Part shown: positions 6,000 through 13,551 of the stretch, piece by piece
Layout: each line of letters opens with the position of its first letter
How positions within the stretch are numbered: the stretch's first letter is position 1
Assembly: GCA_964614375.1 (NCBI GenBank)
Contig: CAZTLI010000033.1
Span: 1-21,236, forward strand
From: CAZTLI01 sp964614375
GTDB lineage: Bacteria > Chloroflexota > Anaerolineae > Aggregatilineales > Phototrophicaceae
DNA length: 21,236 bases
Direction of reading: 5' to 3'
The notes under the pieces: model-generated
Databases searched by the model: none
What the model saw: only the letters and a program-made list of their open reading frames with translations
What the model was told of the DNA's origin: nothing
Program-made: the position numbers and the translations under genes

Positions 6000-7060
6000 C
6001 CGCCGATTGGCTCGACACGACTCGTATCCAGCAGCACAGCCTCGATATGCGCCAGTTTATCGACTTCCGGCAATCGACCCTGCCCAACGGAATGCGAATC
6101 ATCGACGCCTACAACAGCAGCGGCTTGCATTTCACGATTTTGCCGGATAGAGGGCTGGACATCTGGACGGCGCACTATAACGGCATCCCCCTGACGTGGA
6201 TTGCGCCCGGTTCGCCTCACCCGGCTGATTATGGGCAAAGCTGGTTGGGCCTGTTCAATGGCGGTTTGCTGACGACCTGCGGCCTTGATCACGTTGGCCC
6301 ACCCGAAGACGGACGCGATATACACGGCGATTATACCCGTTTGCGTGCAGGTGATATTAGCCTCGAAATGAGCGAATACGCCAAGCGATTAGGAGCGACG
6401 ATGCGCCAATCGACATTGTTTGGCTGTCAATTGTCGCTCAAGCGGACATATACGCTGTCATTGGGTCATCCGACGATTCATATTTTTGATGAAGTGACCA
6501 ATGATGGCGACCAGCCCGCCCCGTTCATGCTGCTGTATCACTGCAATTTTGGCTATCCACTGATACGCGAAGGGACGGAATTTCAAGTCGTTAGCGATGT
6601 GTATCCGCGTGATGACGCCGCCAAAGCCGGTGTTGATAACTGGCACAGCTATGATGCAGCGACACCCGACTATGCCGAACAGGTCTTTTTCCATCATGTA
6701 CGCTGCGATGCTGACGATGCGTGCATGGCGGCACTTATCAATGACCCCATCGGGCTTGAAATCCGGTGGAATGCACGGCGAATGCCCTATCTGACCCAGT
6801 GGAAGCATACACGCCAGGGCATTTATGTGTGCGGGATAGAACCGGGTAACTGCATCCCTGAAGGTCAGAATGCCGCCCGTGATGCTGGACGCCTCGTGCT
6901 GTTAGAACCGGGCGAGAAACAGACATTCGACCTGACCTTGACTGTACTCGATACTGATGAGGCACGCGCACGCTTTCAGAGGGATATTGATCATTCCAGA
7001 CAAAAAGGAGAGCCTGTCGCGGGCTGCAATTTAGATGGATATACCCGTTATGAAACATGA
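5996..7060 (+). CDS. DUF4432 family, aldose 1-epimerase-like (mutarotase superfamily)
   Basis: A 354-residue protein of the DUF4432 group in the galactose mutarotase beta-sandwich superfamily. Typical segments are FTILPDRGLDIW, TTCGLDHVGPPEDGRDIHGD (residues about 95-114), LLYHCNFGYPLI and CGIEPGNC. Members probably interconvert sugar anomers or bind a sugar, but few have been tested. It overlaps the DeoR stop (ATGA) and is followed 17 bases later by the aldolase, so the three are one transcription unit. In this setting a mutarotase would supply the right anomer to the isomerase or dehydrogenase. No signal peptide is seen, so it acts in the cytoplasm. The family call is solid; the catalytic role is inferred. 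Confidence 0.83.
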   Translation: MTADWLDTTRIQQHSLDMRQFIDFRQSTLPNGMRIIDAYNSSGLHFTILPDRGLDIWTAHYNGIPLTWIAPGSPHPADYGQSWLGLFNGGLLTTCGLDHVGPPEDGRDIHGDYTRLRAGDISLEMSEYAKRLGATMRQSTLFGCQLSLKRTYTLSLGHPTIHIFDEVTNDGDQPAPFMLLYHCNFGYPLIREGTEFQVVSDVYPRDDAAKAGVDNWHSYDAATPDYAEQVFFHHVRCDADDACMAALINDPIGLEIRWNARRMPYLTQWKHTRQGIYVCGIEPGNCIPEGQNAARDAGRLVLLEPGEKQTFDLTLTVLDTDEARARFQRDIDHSRQKGEPVAGCNLDGYTRYET

Positions 7061-7077
7061 ACACACAAGGATAAAGC

Positions 7078-7923
7078 ATGAGTGTTGAGTATCGTCTAGC
7101 GCGGCTTTTTGCCCCGGATGGCAAGTGCTTTGATGTCGCTGTCGATCATGGCTTTTTTGGTGAACGCCGCTTCCTGACTGGCATTGAGGATATGTCAACA
7201 GTCATCCACACGCTGATAGACGCCAACCCGGACGCGATTCAATTGAGCATCGGTCAAGCGCCGCTGTTGCAGGCCGTGCCGGGCAAACACAAACCCGCGC
7301 TGGTGCTGCGGACAGACATCGCCAATCTGTATGGCAGCGCCCTGCCCCGCACGCTGTTTAGCCGCATGATTCACGAACCGCTGGAACAGGCCATGCGTTT
7401 AGACGCGGCGTGTGTGGTCGCCAATTTATTCATGCTGCCCGATCAACCCGCCGTGTGGGAACAATGCGTGCAGAATATCATGGCGCTGAAGCCCCTGTGC
7501 GAACGGTACGGAATGCCGCTGATGGTCGAACCGCTGGTGATGCAAGACAACACAACGGCGGGCGGGTATATGGTCGATGGTGACATTGACAAAATTCTGC
7601 CGCTGGTACGACAGGCGATTGAACTCGGCGCCGACATCATCAAAGCCGACCCAACCGATGCTGTCAGTCTCTATCATCAGGTGATCGAGGTCGCCGCTGG
7701 AAAACCCGTCCTTGTGCGTGGTGGCGGCAAAGTGCCCGACGCAGAAATCTTGCAGCGGACTTATGAGTTGATGGGGCAAGGGGCGAAGGGCATTGTCTAT
7801 GGGCGCAATGTCATCCAGCACGCCTATCCGGCGGCGATGACGCGCGCATTGATGGCAGTTGTCCACGACGACGCGACGCCCGAACAAGCGATGCAGCATA
7901 TAAAGGACGCGCAGCGTGGCTAA
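7078..7923 (+). CDS. Class I (Schiff-base) aldolase, DeoC/LacD/FbaB superfamily
   Basis: A 281-residue TIM-barrel aldolase. Seen are an early DHG motif (D23-H24-G25), a MVEPLVM strand with E151, the probable Schiff-base lysine K189 in IIKADPTD, VRGGGKVPD, and the phosphate-binding end GRNVIQH. This set matches the DeoC/LacD fold that includes tagatose-1,6-bisphosphate, fructose-bisphosphate, sulfofructose-phosphate (YihT) and LsrF-type enzymes. Expected work is splitting a ketose phosphate into DHAP and an aldehyde. A good ribosome site (AAGGA, six bases) precedes the ATG. It overlaps the dehydrogenase gene by eight bases. The exact substrate is not readable from sequence; a phosphoketose made by the PfkB kinase in the same locus is the natural candidate. 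Confidence 0.83.
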   Translation: MSVEYRLARLFAPDGKCFDVAVDHGFFGERRFLTGIEDMSTVIHTLIDANPDAIQLSIGQAPLLQAVPGKHKPALVLRTDIANLYGSALPRTLFSRMIHEPLEQAMRLDAACVVANLFMLPDQPAVWEQCVQNIMALKPLCERYGMPLMVEPLVMQDNTTAGGYMVDGDIDKILPLVRQAIELGADIIKADPTDAVSLYHQVIEVAAGKPVLVRGGGKVPDAEILQRTYELMGQGAKGIVYGRNVIQHAYPAAMTRALMAVVHDDATPEQAMQHIKDAQRG

Positions 7924-9070
7924 ACGAAAGATTCGGTTTGGCATCATCGGTCTGGGCTTGATGGGGCGTGAATTCGCCAGCGCGTCGGCGCGCTGGATGC
8001 ACCTGCTGAATCTGGACTTTGAACCCGTCATCGCGGGCATTTGTGATACCAACGAAGGTCTGTTCGACTGGTTTCAGTCTAATTTTGCATCAATCCAGGT
8101 TGCTTCTACGGATTATCACCATTTGCTGAACGATGACGCTATCGAAGCCATTTACTGCGCCGTGCCACATAATTTGCACCAGCAGCTCTATACCGACATC
8201 GTGAAAGCCGGGAAACATCTGCTGGGCGAAAAACCCTTCGGCATCGACCAGACCGCAAATCAGGCGATTCTCACGGCGCTGGACGCTTATCCGAACGTGT
8301 TTGTGCGCTGTTCGTCGGAATTTCCATTCTTTCCCGGCGCGCAGCGCGTGATTCAATACATTCAAGCGAACCCATTTGGCAAAATCATCGAGGTTGAAGC
8401 GGGTTTCCTCCACAGCAGCGACATCGACCCCAACAAGCCCATCAACTGGAAACGGATGATAGACATCAACGGGGAATATGGTTGCATGGGCGATTTGGGA
8501 CTGCATGTGGCGCATATTCCGCTGCGATTTGGCTGGAGTCCACACAACGTCCGGGCGCTGTTGAGCAACATCATGACCGAACGCTTCACGCAAGCTGGCG
8601 ATAAAGTGCCCTGCGAAACATGGGACAACGCCATCATTAGCTGCGAAGTGCAAAGCGAACAATACGGCGCATTTCCGATGACGCTGAAGACTTACCGCAT
8701 TGCGCCGGGCGAGACCAATACATGGTACATCAATATCTATGGCACAGAGCATAGTGTGCGCTTCTCGACACGCCAGCCCAAGTCGCTGTATACGATGCGT
8801 TACACCAGCGGCGCGACACAATCATGGAACGAGGAAAGTCTCGGTTATGCCAGTGCCTATCCCACGATTACCGGCGGCATATTCGAGTTTGGTTTCCCGG
8901 ACAGCATTTTGCAGATGTGGGCAGCCTTCTGTGATGAACTGGTTAATGGGCGCGATGGCATGAAGCAGGCATTTTACTGTGCGACGCCGCAAGAGACAGC
9001 ACAGCATCACGCCATCCTGACCGCCGCCCTGCAATCACAGCAGGGGCAGTGTGTGGTTGAAGTTGGCTAG
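7916..9070 (+). CDS. Gfo/Idh/MocA family NAD(P)-dependent oxidoreductase
   Basis: A 384-residue dehydrogenase. The N-terminal Rossmann fold opens with GIIGLGLMG (residues about 9-17), followed by the family signature EKPFG near 103-107. The C-terminal sheet domain carries GCMGDLGLHVAHIP, with a histidine at the usual substrate-binding position. The family oxidises or reduces sugars, inositols and sugar derivatives; some branches are NAD-dependent glycosidases (GH109, GH179, GH188). The start is a GTG lying eight bases inside the aldolase gene, with AAGGA about nine bases upstream. It may oxidise the sugar before cleavage or reduce the aldehyde released by the aldolase. It ends 170 bases before the isomerase, with a hairpin repeat between. 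Confidence 0.9.
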   Translation: MAKRKIRFGIIGLGLMGREFASASARWMHLLNLDFEPVIAGICDTNEGLFDWFQSNFASIQVASTDYHHLLNDDAIEAIYCAVPHNLHQQLYTDIVKAGKHLLGEKPFGIDQTANQAILTALDAYPNVFVRCSSEFPFFPGAQRVIQYIQANPFGKIIEVEAGFLHSSDIDPNKPINWKRMIDINGEYGCMGDLGLHVAHIPLRFGWSPHNVRALLSNIMTERFTQAGDKVPCETWDNAIISCEVQSEQYGAFPMTLKTYRIAPGETNTWYINIYGTEHSVRFSTRQPKSLYTMRYTSGATQSWNEESLGYASAYPTITGGIFEFGFPDSILQMWAAFCDELVNGRDGMKQAFYCATPQETAQHHAILTAALQSQQGQCVVEVG

Positions 9071-9133
9071 CAATCCCGCCACACGTTAATGCAGATTAAC
9101 AATTTAATCGGAGCATCGGATATGGTGTGCCGC

Positions 9134-9192
9134 GTCCCTACAAACCCGTTAACAACCGTCGATAATTGTAGGGACACAGCACTGCTGTGTCC
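9134..9192. repeat. Two overlapping perfect inverted repeats (dispersed-hairpin type)
   Basis: GTCCCTACAA (9134-9143) pairs perfectly with TTGTAGGGAC (9166-9175). GGACACAGCA (9172-9181) pairs perfectly with TGCTGTGTCC (9183-9192) around a single base. The two stems share 9172-9175, so only one can form fully in a single RNA. GTAGGG-plus-hairpin sequences of this look are dispersed repeats in many environmental bacterial genomes. Here it lies between the dehydrogenase and the isomerase and could act as a processing or folding signal. Confidence 0.65.
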
Positions 9193-9240
9193 GCCAGATG
9201 CAGTGAAAGTAACACACAAATAGAACCGGAGATTTTTATT

Positions 9241-9795
9241 ATGGCGATGACACGCGAAGAGGTCACGAAATGGCAGCAAACGGCGCTGACCTATCTGGAG
9301 AAAGCCGCCATCGTCCTCACCGACGCCGAAAAACAGCACATCGAAATCGCGGACTTTGGCCTGGGCGAATTTGAGCAGACGGGACTGGCGCTGATTGTCT
9401 ATCACAACGATGAAAAATATTGCGCCAAAGAATTGATTTTGCTGCCGCGCCAGACCTGCCCGGAACATAAACATCCACCTATCCCGGAAATGGATTATGG
9501 GGGTAAGCAGGAGACGTTTCGTTGTCGTTGGGGCGAGGTGTATCTCTATGTCGAAGGGGACGAGGCAGCGAATCCCAGAGCCACGCCCCCACCCCGCCGC
9601 AAAGATACCTATCACGTCTGGCACGAAATCGTCTTAAAGCCGGGCGAACAATACACCATCCCGCCGCAAACGTGGCACTGGTTTCAAGGTGGTTCAGAGG
9701 GCGCAGTCGTCAGTGAATTCAGTACGCGCAGTGTCGATGAAGCCGATTTATTCAGCGACCCGGACATTCAGCGTATACCCGATATTTTAGATTGA
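9241..9795 (+). CDS. D-lyxose/D-mannose ketol-isomerase (cupin)
   Basis: A 184-residue cupin of the D-lyxose isomerase family. It is expected to interconvert D-lyxose with D-xylulose and D-mannose with D-fructose. Metal ligands fit the family: H76 and H78 in PEHKHPP, E91 in KQETFRCRWGEVYLYVEG, and H146 in PPQTWHWF. The frame extends upstream to 9187, but the ATG at 9241 is chosen because CGGAG lies nine bases before it. The PfkB kinase follows nine bases later with its own ribosome site, so the two are co-transcribed. With a GH38 alpha-mannosidase in the same locus, mannose to fructose is the most sensible reaction. Members of the wider family also handle other C2-epimeric or modified hexoses, so the substrate is not certain. 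Confidence 0.87.
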   Translation: MAMTREEVTKWQQTALTYLEKAAIVLTDAEKQHIEIADFGLGEFEQTGLALIVYHNDEKYCAKELILLPRQTCPEHKHPPIPEMDYGGKQETFRCRWGEVYLYVEGDEAANPRATPPPRRKDTYHVWHEIVLKPGEQYTIPPQTWHWFQGGSEGAVVSEFSTRSVDEADLFSDPDIQRIPDILD

Positions 9796-9804
9796 GGACG
9801 TTTG

Positions 9805-10917
9805 ATGGCTTACGCGGTCATTGTCAGCGGGCATCTATGCGCTGATCTGATACCCGATACCTCCCATACACCGTTGAGCGCGTTTTCATCGCCGGGCAAA
9901 TTGTACGAAGTTGGCCCCGTGACGATTGCGACAGGCGGCGCTGTCTCCAATACGGGATTGGCGCTGCACCGGTTGGGTGTGGATGTGGGCCTCATGACGA
10001 CGGTTGGCGATGACCTGTTGGGACGGGTGATTATCGCCAGAGTCAATGACCGTGACCCGCAGTTGGGCGCCCTCATCAAAGTGCGCGACAACGAAGCCAG
10101 TTCCTATTCCGTCATCCTATCGCCCGAAAATGCAGATCGTATCATCCTGCACTGTTTTGGCAATAACGCCCATTTTGACGTAGCAGACGTGAATTTTGAC
10201 ATCGTGCGCGACGCGAAACTATTTCATCTGGGCTATCCGCCGCTGCTGCCCTGCCTCTATGCGAACGACGGTGATTCGCTGGTGCAAATCTATCAACGTG
10301 TGCATGACATGGGTGTGATTACGTCGTTGGATATGTCCCATCCCGACCCCGGCGGCCCCAGTGGTCAAGTGAACTGGTCACAGGTGCTCAAGCGGGTGCT
10401 GCCCTATGTCGATATTTTCCTGCCGAGCATTGAAGAGATTGTGTTCATGCTGCGGCGTGCGGATTATGACCGCTGGGGCGGCGCGGTGCTCGACCATATT
10501 ACGCGGGCGTATTTGGGCGATTTAGGTGACGAGCTATTGGCGCAGGGCGTGACCATCGCCGGATTTAAGCTCGGTGAGTATGGCTTTTATCTGAAAACGG
10601 CGGGCGCTGGCGGCGATTTTAGGCGCTTGCAATCGCTTGGCCTGGATGCGGCGCAGTGGCGCGATCTCGACTTGTGGCATCCTGCCTTTGCGGTGGATGT
10701 GGTGGCGACGACGGGCGCGGGCGATTGTGCCTATGCCGGATTTTTAGCGGCGTTGTTGCGTGGACTATCCCCAACCGCCGCGCTGCGCTTGACGTGTGCG
10801 GTGGGCGCTGCCAATGTCGAATCAGCCGATGCGACCAGCGGCGTCCTGTCATGGGAGGGCACACAGGCCCGCATCGCACAGGGCTGGAACACGGCGGCGC
10901 TTGCTTTGAAAGACTGA
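9805..10917 (+). CDS. PfkB family sugar kinase
   Basis: A 370-residue ribokinase-fold sugar kinase. The first PfkB region is ATGGAVSNTGLALHRLG (residues about 42-58), with VGDDLLG after it. The second is ATTGAGDCAYAGF, with D307 as catalytic base. A FLPSIEEI segment replaces the usual PNxxE. The protein is some 50 residues longer than typical PfkB kinases; extra sequence lies around residues 217-250 and 265-290. The ATG at 9805 follows GAGGA by six bases; a TTG one codon upstream is unlikely. It follows the isomerase directly, so it probably phosphorylates the ketose product (fructose or a relative) for the aldolase. The position phosphorylated cannot be told. Confidence 0.9.
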   Translation: MAYAVIVSGHLCADLIPDTSHTPLSAFSSPGKLYEVGPVTIATGGAVSNTGLALHRLGVDVGLMTTVGDDLLGRVIIARVNDRDPQLGALIKVRDNEASSYSVILSPENADRIILHCFGNNAHFDVADVNFDIVRDAKLFHLGYPPLLPCLYANDGDSLVQIYQRVHDMGVITSLDMSHPDPGGPSGQVNWSQVLKRVLPYVDIFLPSIEEIVFMLRRADYDRWGGAVLDHITRAYLGDLGDELLAQGVTIAGFKLGEYGFYLKTAGAGGDFRRLQSLGLDAAQWRDLDLWHPAFAVDVVATTGAGDCAYAGFLAALLRGLSPTAALRLTCAVGAANVESADATSGVLSWEGTQARIAQGWNTAALALKD

Positions 10918-10922
10918 TTTTG

Positions 10923-10953
10923 AACCACAGAGACACGGAGAGCACCGAGAAAA
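10923..10953 (+). repeat. Dispersed intergenic repeat of the CCACAGAGACACGGAG type
   Basis: The purine-rich run beginning AACCACAGAGACACGGAG and ending CACCGAGAAAA belongs to a short dispersed repeat seen between genes in many environmental bacterial genomes, where it often yields a false NHRDTESTE peptide. It sits six bases after the kinase stop. The remaining 150 bases before the PhyH gene hold no recognisable gene. Confidence 0.6.
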
Positions 10954-11106
10954 TAGGAGAAAAAGTGACGAGAATGGCCTATCACCGCCGGCCTCTGGCT
11001 GCTGGCAAAAAAATAAACAGACCCGGTTTTACTCGGCACTTGGAACTTGTGACCTGACACGATTCTCGGAAGAGAGATAGAGAAAATACAGGATAACGAA
11101 GCCAAT

Positions 11107-11976
11107 ATGATGACGACAAGCGACATACAACAAGTGGTTACAGATGAAGATGTGGCCTTTTATCAACAGAATGGCTATTGGCTCGCGCCGAAAGTCCTTA
11201 GCGACGACGAACTGGCGACCATCCGCGAACATCACGCGCGGGTCGTGCAGGGCGAGTATGAAACAGGCCGCCCACCCCACAGCCGCAGCACAACGCCCGG
11301 CGAACCGATTGACCGTATCGTGAAAATCGACAACAGCTATTGGAGCGATTCTGTGCTGGCGAAACTGGCGCTGCACCCGACAATTGGCGCGATGGCGGCG
11401 CGATTGGCGGGCGTATCATCTATTCGCCTGTGGCATGACCAGCTATTGCATAAACCGCCGCAAAAAGATACCGACGCCGGCGCAGTCGGCTGGCATCAGG
11501 ACTGGCATTACTGGCAGTGCGCCGAACCCGCCAATATGCTCACCGCGTGGGTGGCGTTGATTGATGTCGATGAGCAAAACGGCTGCATGGAAGTTGTGCC
11601 CGAAAGTCATAATTGGGGTTTGCTGGATGCCAGTGACTTCTTCGAGCAAGACCTGGATACGCTGCAAAGTCGCATCGAAGCCAGCACAGGAAAACCGTTT
11701 AAGACGGTGCCGCTGCCTTTACAGGCGGGCGCGGTCAGCTTCCATCACTGTTTGACCATACACGGCAGCCGCCCCAACCTGAGCCATGCGCCCCGCCTGT
11801 CGCTGGTGATTCACATGCTGCCCGATGGCACAACCTATCGCAAAGGCACACCCGCCGAACCTCATGCCAATGTCAAATTGCTCAGTGGGCACAATGGCGA
11901 CCCATTCGCTGGCCCGTATTTCCCGGTGATTTATCGCAGCGGTGAACGCAGCAATCCCTGGGATGTGTCGATGTAA
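11107..11976 (+). CDS. Phytanoyl-CoA dioxygenase (PhyH) family Fe(II)/2-oxoglutarate oxygenase
   Basis: A 289-residue non-haem iron oxygenase of the PhyH family. The iron site is visible as H130-x-D132 in VGWHQDWHYW and H219 in TIHGSRPN; R231 in APRLSLVIH is the probable 2-oxoglutarate partner. Such enzymes hydroxylate or break C-H bonds of small molecules using oxygen and 2-oxoglutarate. No fatty-acid genes are nearby. It lies between sugar kinase and sugar ABC transporter on the same strand, so a sugar or sugar-derivative substrate is likely. The start has two ATG codons in a row and a weak ribosome site. An oxygen-using step would mark the locus as working under aerobic conditions. The actual substrate is unknown. 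Confidence 0.86.
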   Translation: MMTTSDIQQVVTDEDVAFYQQNGYWLAPKVLSDDELATIREHHARVVQGEYETGRPPHSRSTTPGEPIDRIVKIDNSYWSDSVLAKLALHPTIGAMAARLAGVSSIRLWHDQLLHKPPQKDTDAGAVGWHQDWHYWQCAEPANMLTAWVALIDVDEQNGCMEVVPESHNWGLLDASDFFEQDLDTLQSRIEASTGKPFKTVPLPLQAGAVSFHHCLTIHGSRPNLSHAPRLSLVIHMLPDGTTYRKGTPAEPHANVKLLSGHNGDPFAGPYFPVIYRSGERSNPWDVSM

Positions 11977-12041
11977 GCCTGCACCGGTACAACGTATCGT
12001 CTGGTGCTGATTCCGCCTGATATGTAGAGAGAGGATACTAT

Positions 12042-12101
12042 ATGGACGTGACCTGTTTAACCGATACCCTCATCAAACAGATTAGTTTAAGGAGAGTTTA
12101 G
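12042..12101 (+). CDS. Possible 19-residue upstream ORF before the solute-binding protein
   Basis: ATG at 12042 has a strong ribosome site, GAGGA at 12031-12035, with six bases between. It encodes MDVTCLTDTLIKQISLRRV and stops with TAG at 12099-12101, three bases before the ATG of the binding protein. The ribosome site of the binding protein (AAGGAGAG, 12089-12096) lies inside this ORF, so its translation would control access to the next start. The peptide has no recognisable domain. It may be a leader peptide or chance. Confidence 0.4.
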   Translation: MDVTCLTDTLIKQISLRRV

Positions 12102-12104
12102 TCA

Positions 12105-13448
12105 ATGAAGACCAAAAACACGCTTTTGAGACTGCTTATTGTGCTGTTGGTTGTCATTCCCGTGCTGGGTGTCGTGACCTCACTCGCGCAGGATGAAGTG
12201 ACACTCACAGTGTCGTTCCCCGGCGATCCGCGTTCAGAAACGGTTAACGGGCTGATTGAGGGCTTTGTGGCGGCACAGGCTGAAGCCGGTGTCACCGTCA
12301 ATGTCGTGGTCAATGAACCGACAGAAGGCTATGTTGACCAGCTGCTGCTGGACTTCAGCGCAGGTGTCGCGCCCGATGTGTTCTCCATCAGTGACGATAG
12401 CATCGCGTCGTTCGTGGAATCCGAGCTGATTCTGCCGCTGGATGATTATGTGGCTGCATGGGACGAATGGGAGAACTTCCCCCAGGGCCTGCGCGACATG
12501 ACCTCCACCAATGGGTCGGTCTATGCCATCATGTACAACACCGATACGCGCGTGCTGTTCTATCGCATAGACATTCTTGAAGCGGCTGGTGTCGAACTGC
12601 CCTTCGCGCCGACAAGCTGGGAAGAAATCTTCGCCGCCGCTGAACTCATCCAAGAAAATGTGCCCGATGTCATTCCAATGGAAGTCGAATCCGGCACGAT
12701 CTGGGGTGAAGGCACGACGATAGACGGCTTCTTTATGCTGTTCCGGGGCGCGGGTGGCGTGTTATTTGACCCGGTGGAACAGGTATGGATTGTCGAAAGT
12801 CCGGCGCTGCTGCAAGCCTTTGAATTTTATGAGCGCATGTTCGGCGAAGGTTACTCGGCAGCCGAACCCTTCATGGAGCCTGAACCCTGGGTCTTCTATC
12901 TGCAAGAAGGTCTGGCGAATGGCGATGTCGGCATGGCGGTTGTGGTGAATGTCGTCTGGGGTCTGTATGCACCGGATGGCCCCTGGGGAATTGAAAACCG
13001 TGATGAGGTGCTCTCATGGTCGCCCATGCCCGCGCGCGAACCCGGCGCAGGCATCAACGGTCTGGATTACGTCAGCATGGGTGGCGGTTGGGCCTGGGGC
13101 ATTTCCAGCACCACCGAGAACCCCGACCTCGCATGGGAATTTGTCCGGTATATGAGCAGCGCCGATTCCATCACGACCTATACCAGCGGCGTCGGCGGTA
13201 TCCCCACGCGCGTGGATGCGTCTGTGGGCGATGAACACGTTGCCGCGATTGTGGAACGGGTGATGCCCTTCCAATCGTTCCGTCCGGTGAGCGCCGATTA
13301 CAGCCGGGTGTCGGAGCAGATTCAAATCGCGACAGAGCGCATCATGCTGGGTGAAAACACCGCTGCCGAAGCGATGGCGCTGTTCGGTGAAGCTGTTGAA
13401 GGCATTGTCGGGTCGGAGAATGTCATCCGCCTGCCAATGGACGAGTAG
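12105..13448 (+). CDS. ABC sugar transporter, extracellular solute-binding protein (family 1)
   Basis: A 447-residue sugar-binding protein. Residues 1-28 form a Sec signal peptide: basic start MKTKNTLLR, a hydrophobic core and a cleavage site after SLA. There is no lipobox cysteine, so it is released or otherwise held outside the membrane. The mature protein has the MalE/UgpB-type layout, with MYNTDTRVLFYR near residue 142, the PTSWEEI hinge segment and a C-terminal NPDLAWEFVRYM. The ATG is preceded by AAGGAGAG with eight bases between. Two permeases follow, with a strong hairpin in the gap that may keep the level of this protein above that of the permeases. Its ligand is probably an oligosaccharide or glycoside, given the two hydrolases downstream. 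Confidence 0.93.
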   Translation: MKTKNTLLRLLIVLLVVIPVLGVVTSLAQDEVTLTVSFPGDPRSETVNGLIEGFVAAQAEAGVTVNVVVNEPTEGYVDQLLLDFSAGVAPDVFSISDDSIASFVESELILPLDDYVAAWDEWENFPQGLRDMTSTNGSVYAIMYNTDTRVLFYRIDILEAAGVELPFAPTSWEEIFAAAELIQENVPDVIPMEVESGTIWGEGTTIDGFFMLFRGAGGVLFDPVEQVWIVESPALLQAFEFYERMFGEGYSAAEPFMEPEPWVFYLQEGLANGDVGMAVVVNVVWGLYAPDGPWGIENRDEVLSWSPMPAREPGAGINGLDYVSMGGGWAWGISSTTENPDLAWEFVRYMSSADSITTYTSGVGGIPTRVDASVGDEHVAAIVERVMPFQSFRPVSADYSRVSEQIQIATERIMLGENTAAEAMALFGEAVEGIVGSENVIRLPMDE

Positions 13449-13472
13449 TATAACGAGTTTGGATACAGGGTA

Positions 13473-13505
13473 GGGGCGTTCGTAAGGGCGGTTCGCGAAC
13501 GCCCC
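13473..13505. repeat. Perfect 10-base stem-loop between binding protein and permease
   Basis: GGGGCGTTCG (13473-13482) pairs with CGAACGCCCC (13496-13505) over a 13-base loop. No T run follows, so it is unlikely to be a full terminator. Between a binding-protein gene and its permeases such stems often stabilise the upstream mRNA. The preceding GTAGGGGCG also suggests a dispersed hairpin repeat. Confidence 0.6.
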
Positions 13506-13551
13506 ACCATCTTCAACCCACCCGATTCACCCACCAACGATTGGACAGTGC

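Noticed and set aside
8090..8821. 243-codon minus-strand frame opposite the dehydrogenase
   Set aside because: The plus strand has a full Gfo/Idh/MocA protein; the minus peptide has no domain.
5190..10917. Direct naming of the genes as a sulfoquinovose (yih) operon
   Set aside because: The isomerase and oxidoreductase belong to other families than YihS and YihU, no GH31 sulfoquinovosidase is present, and a GH38 mannosidase is; only the pathway logic is shared.
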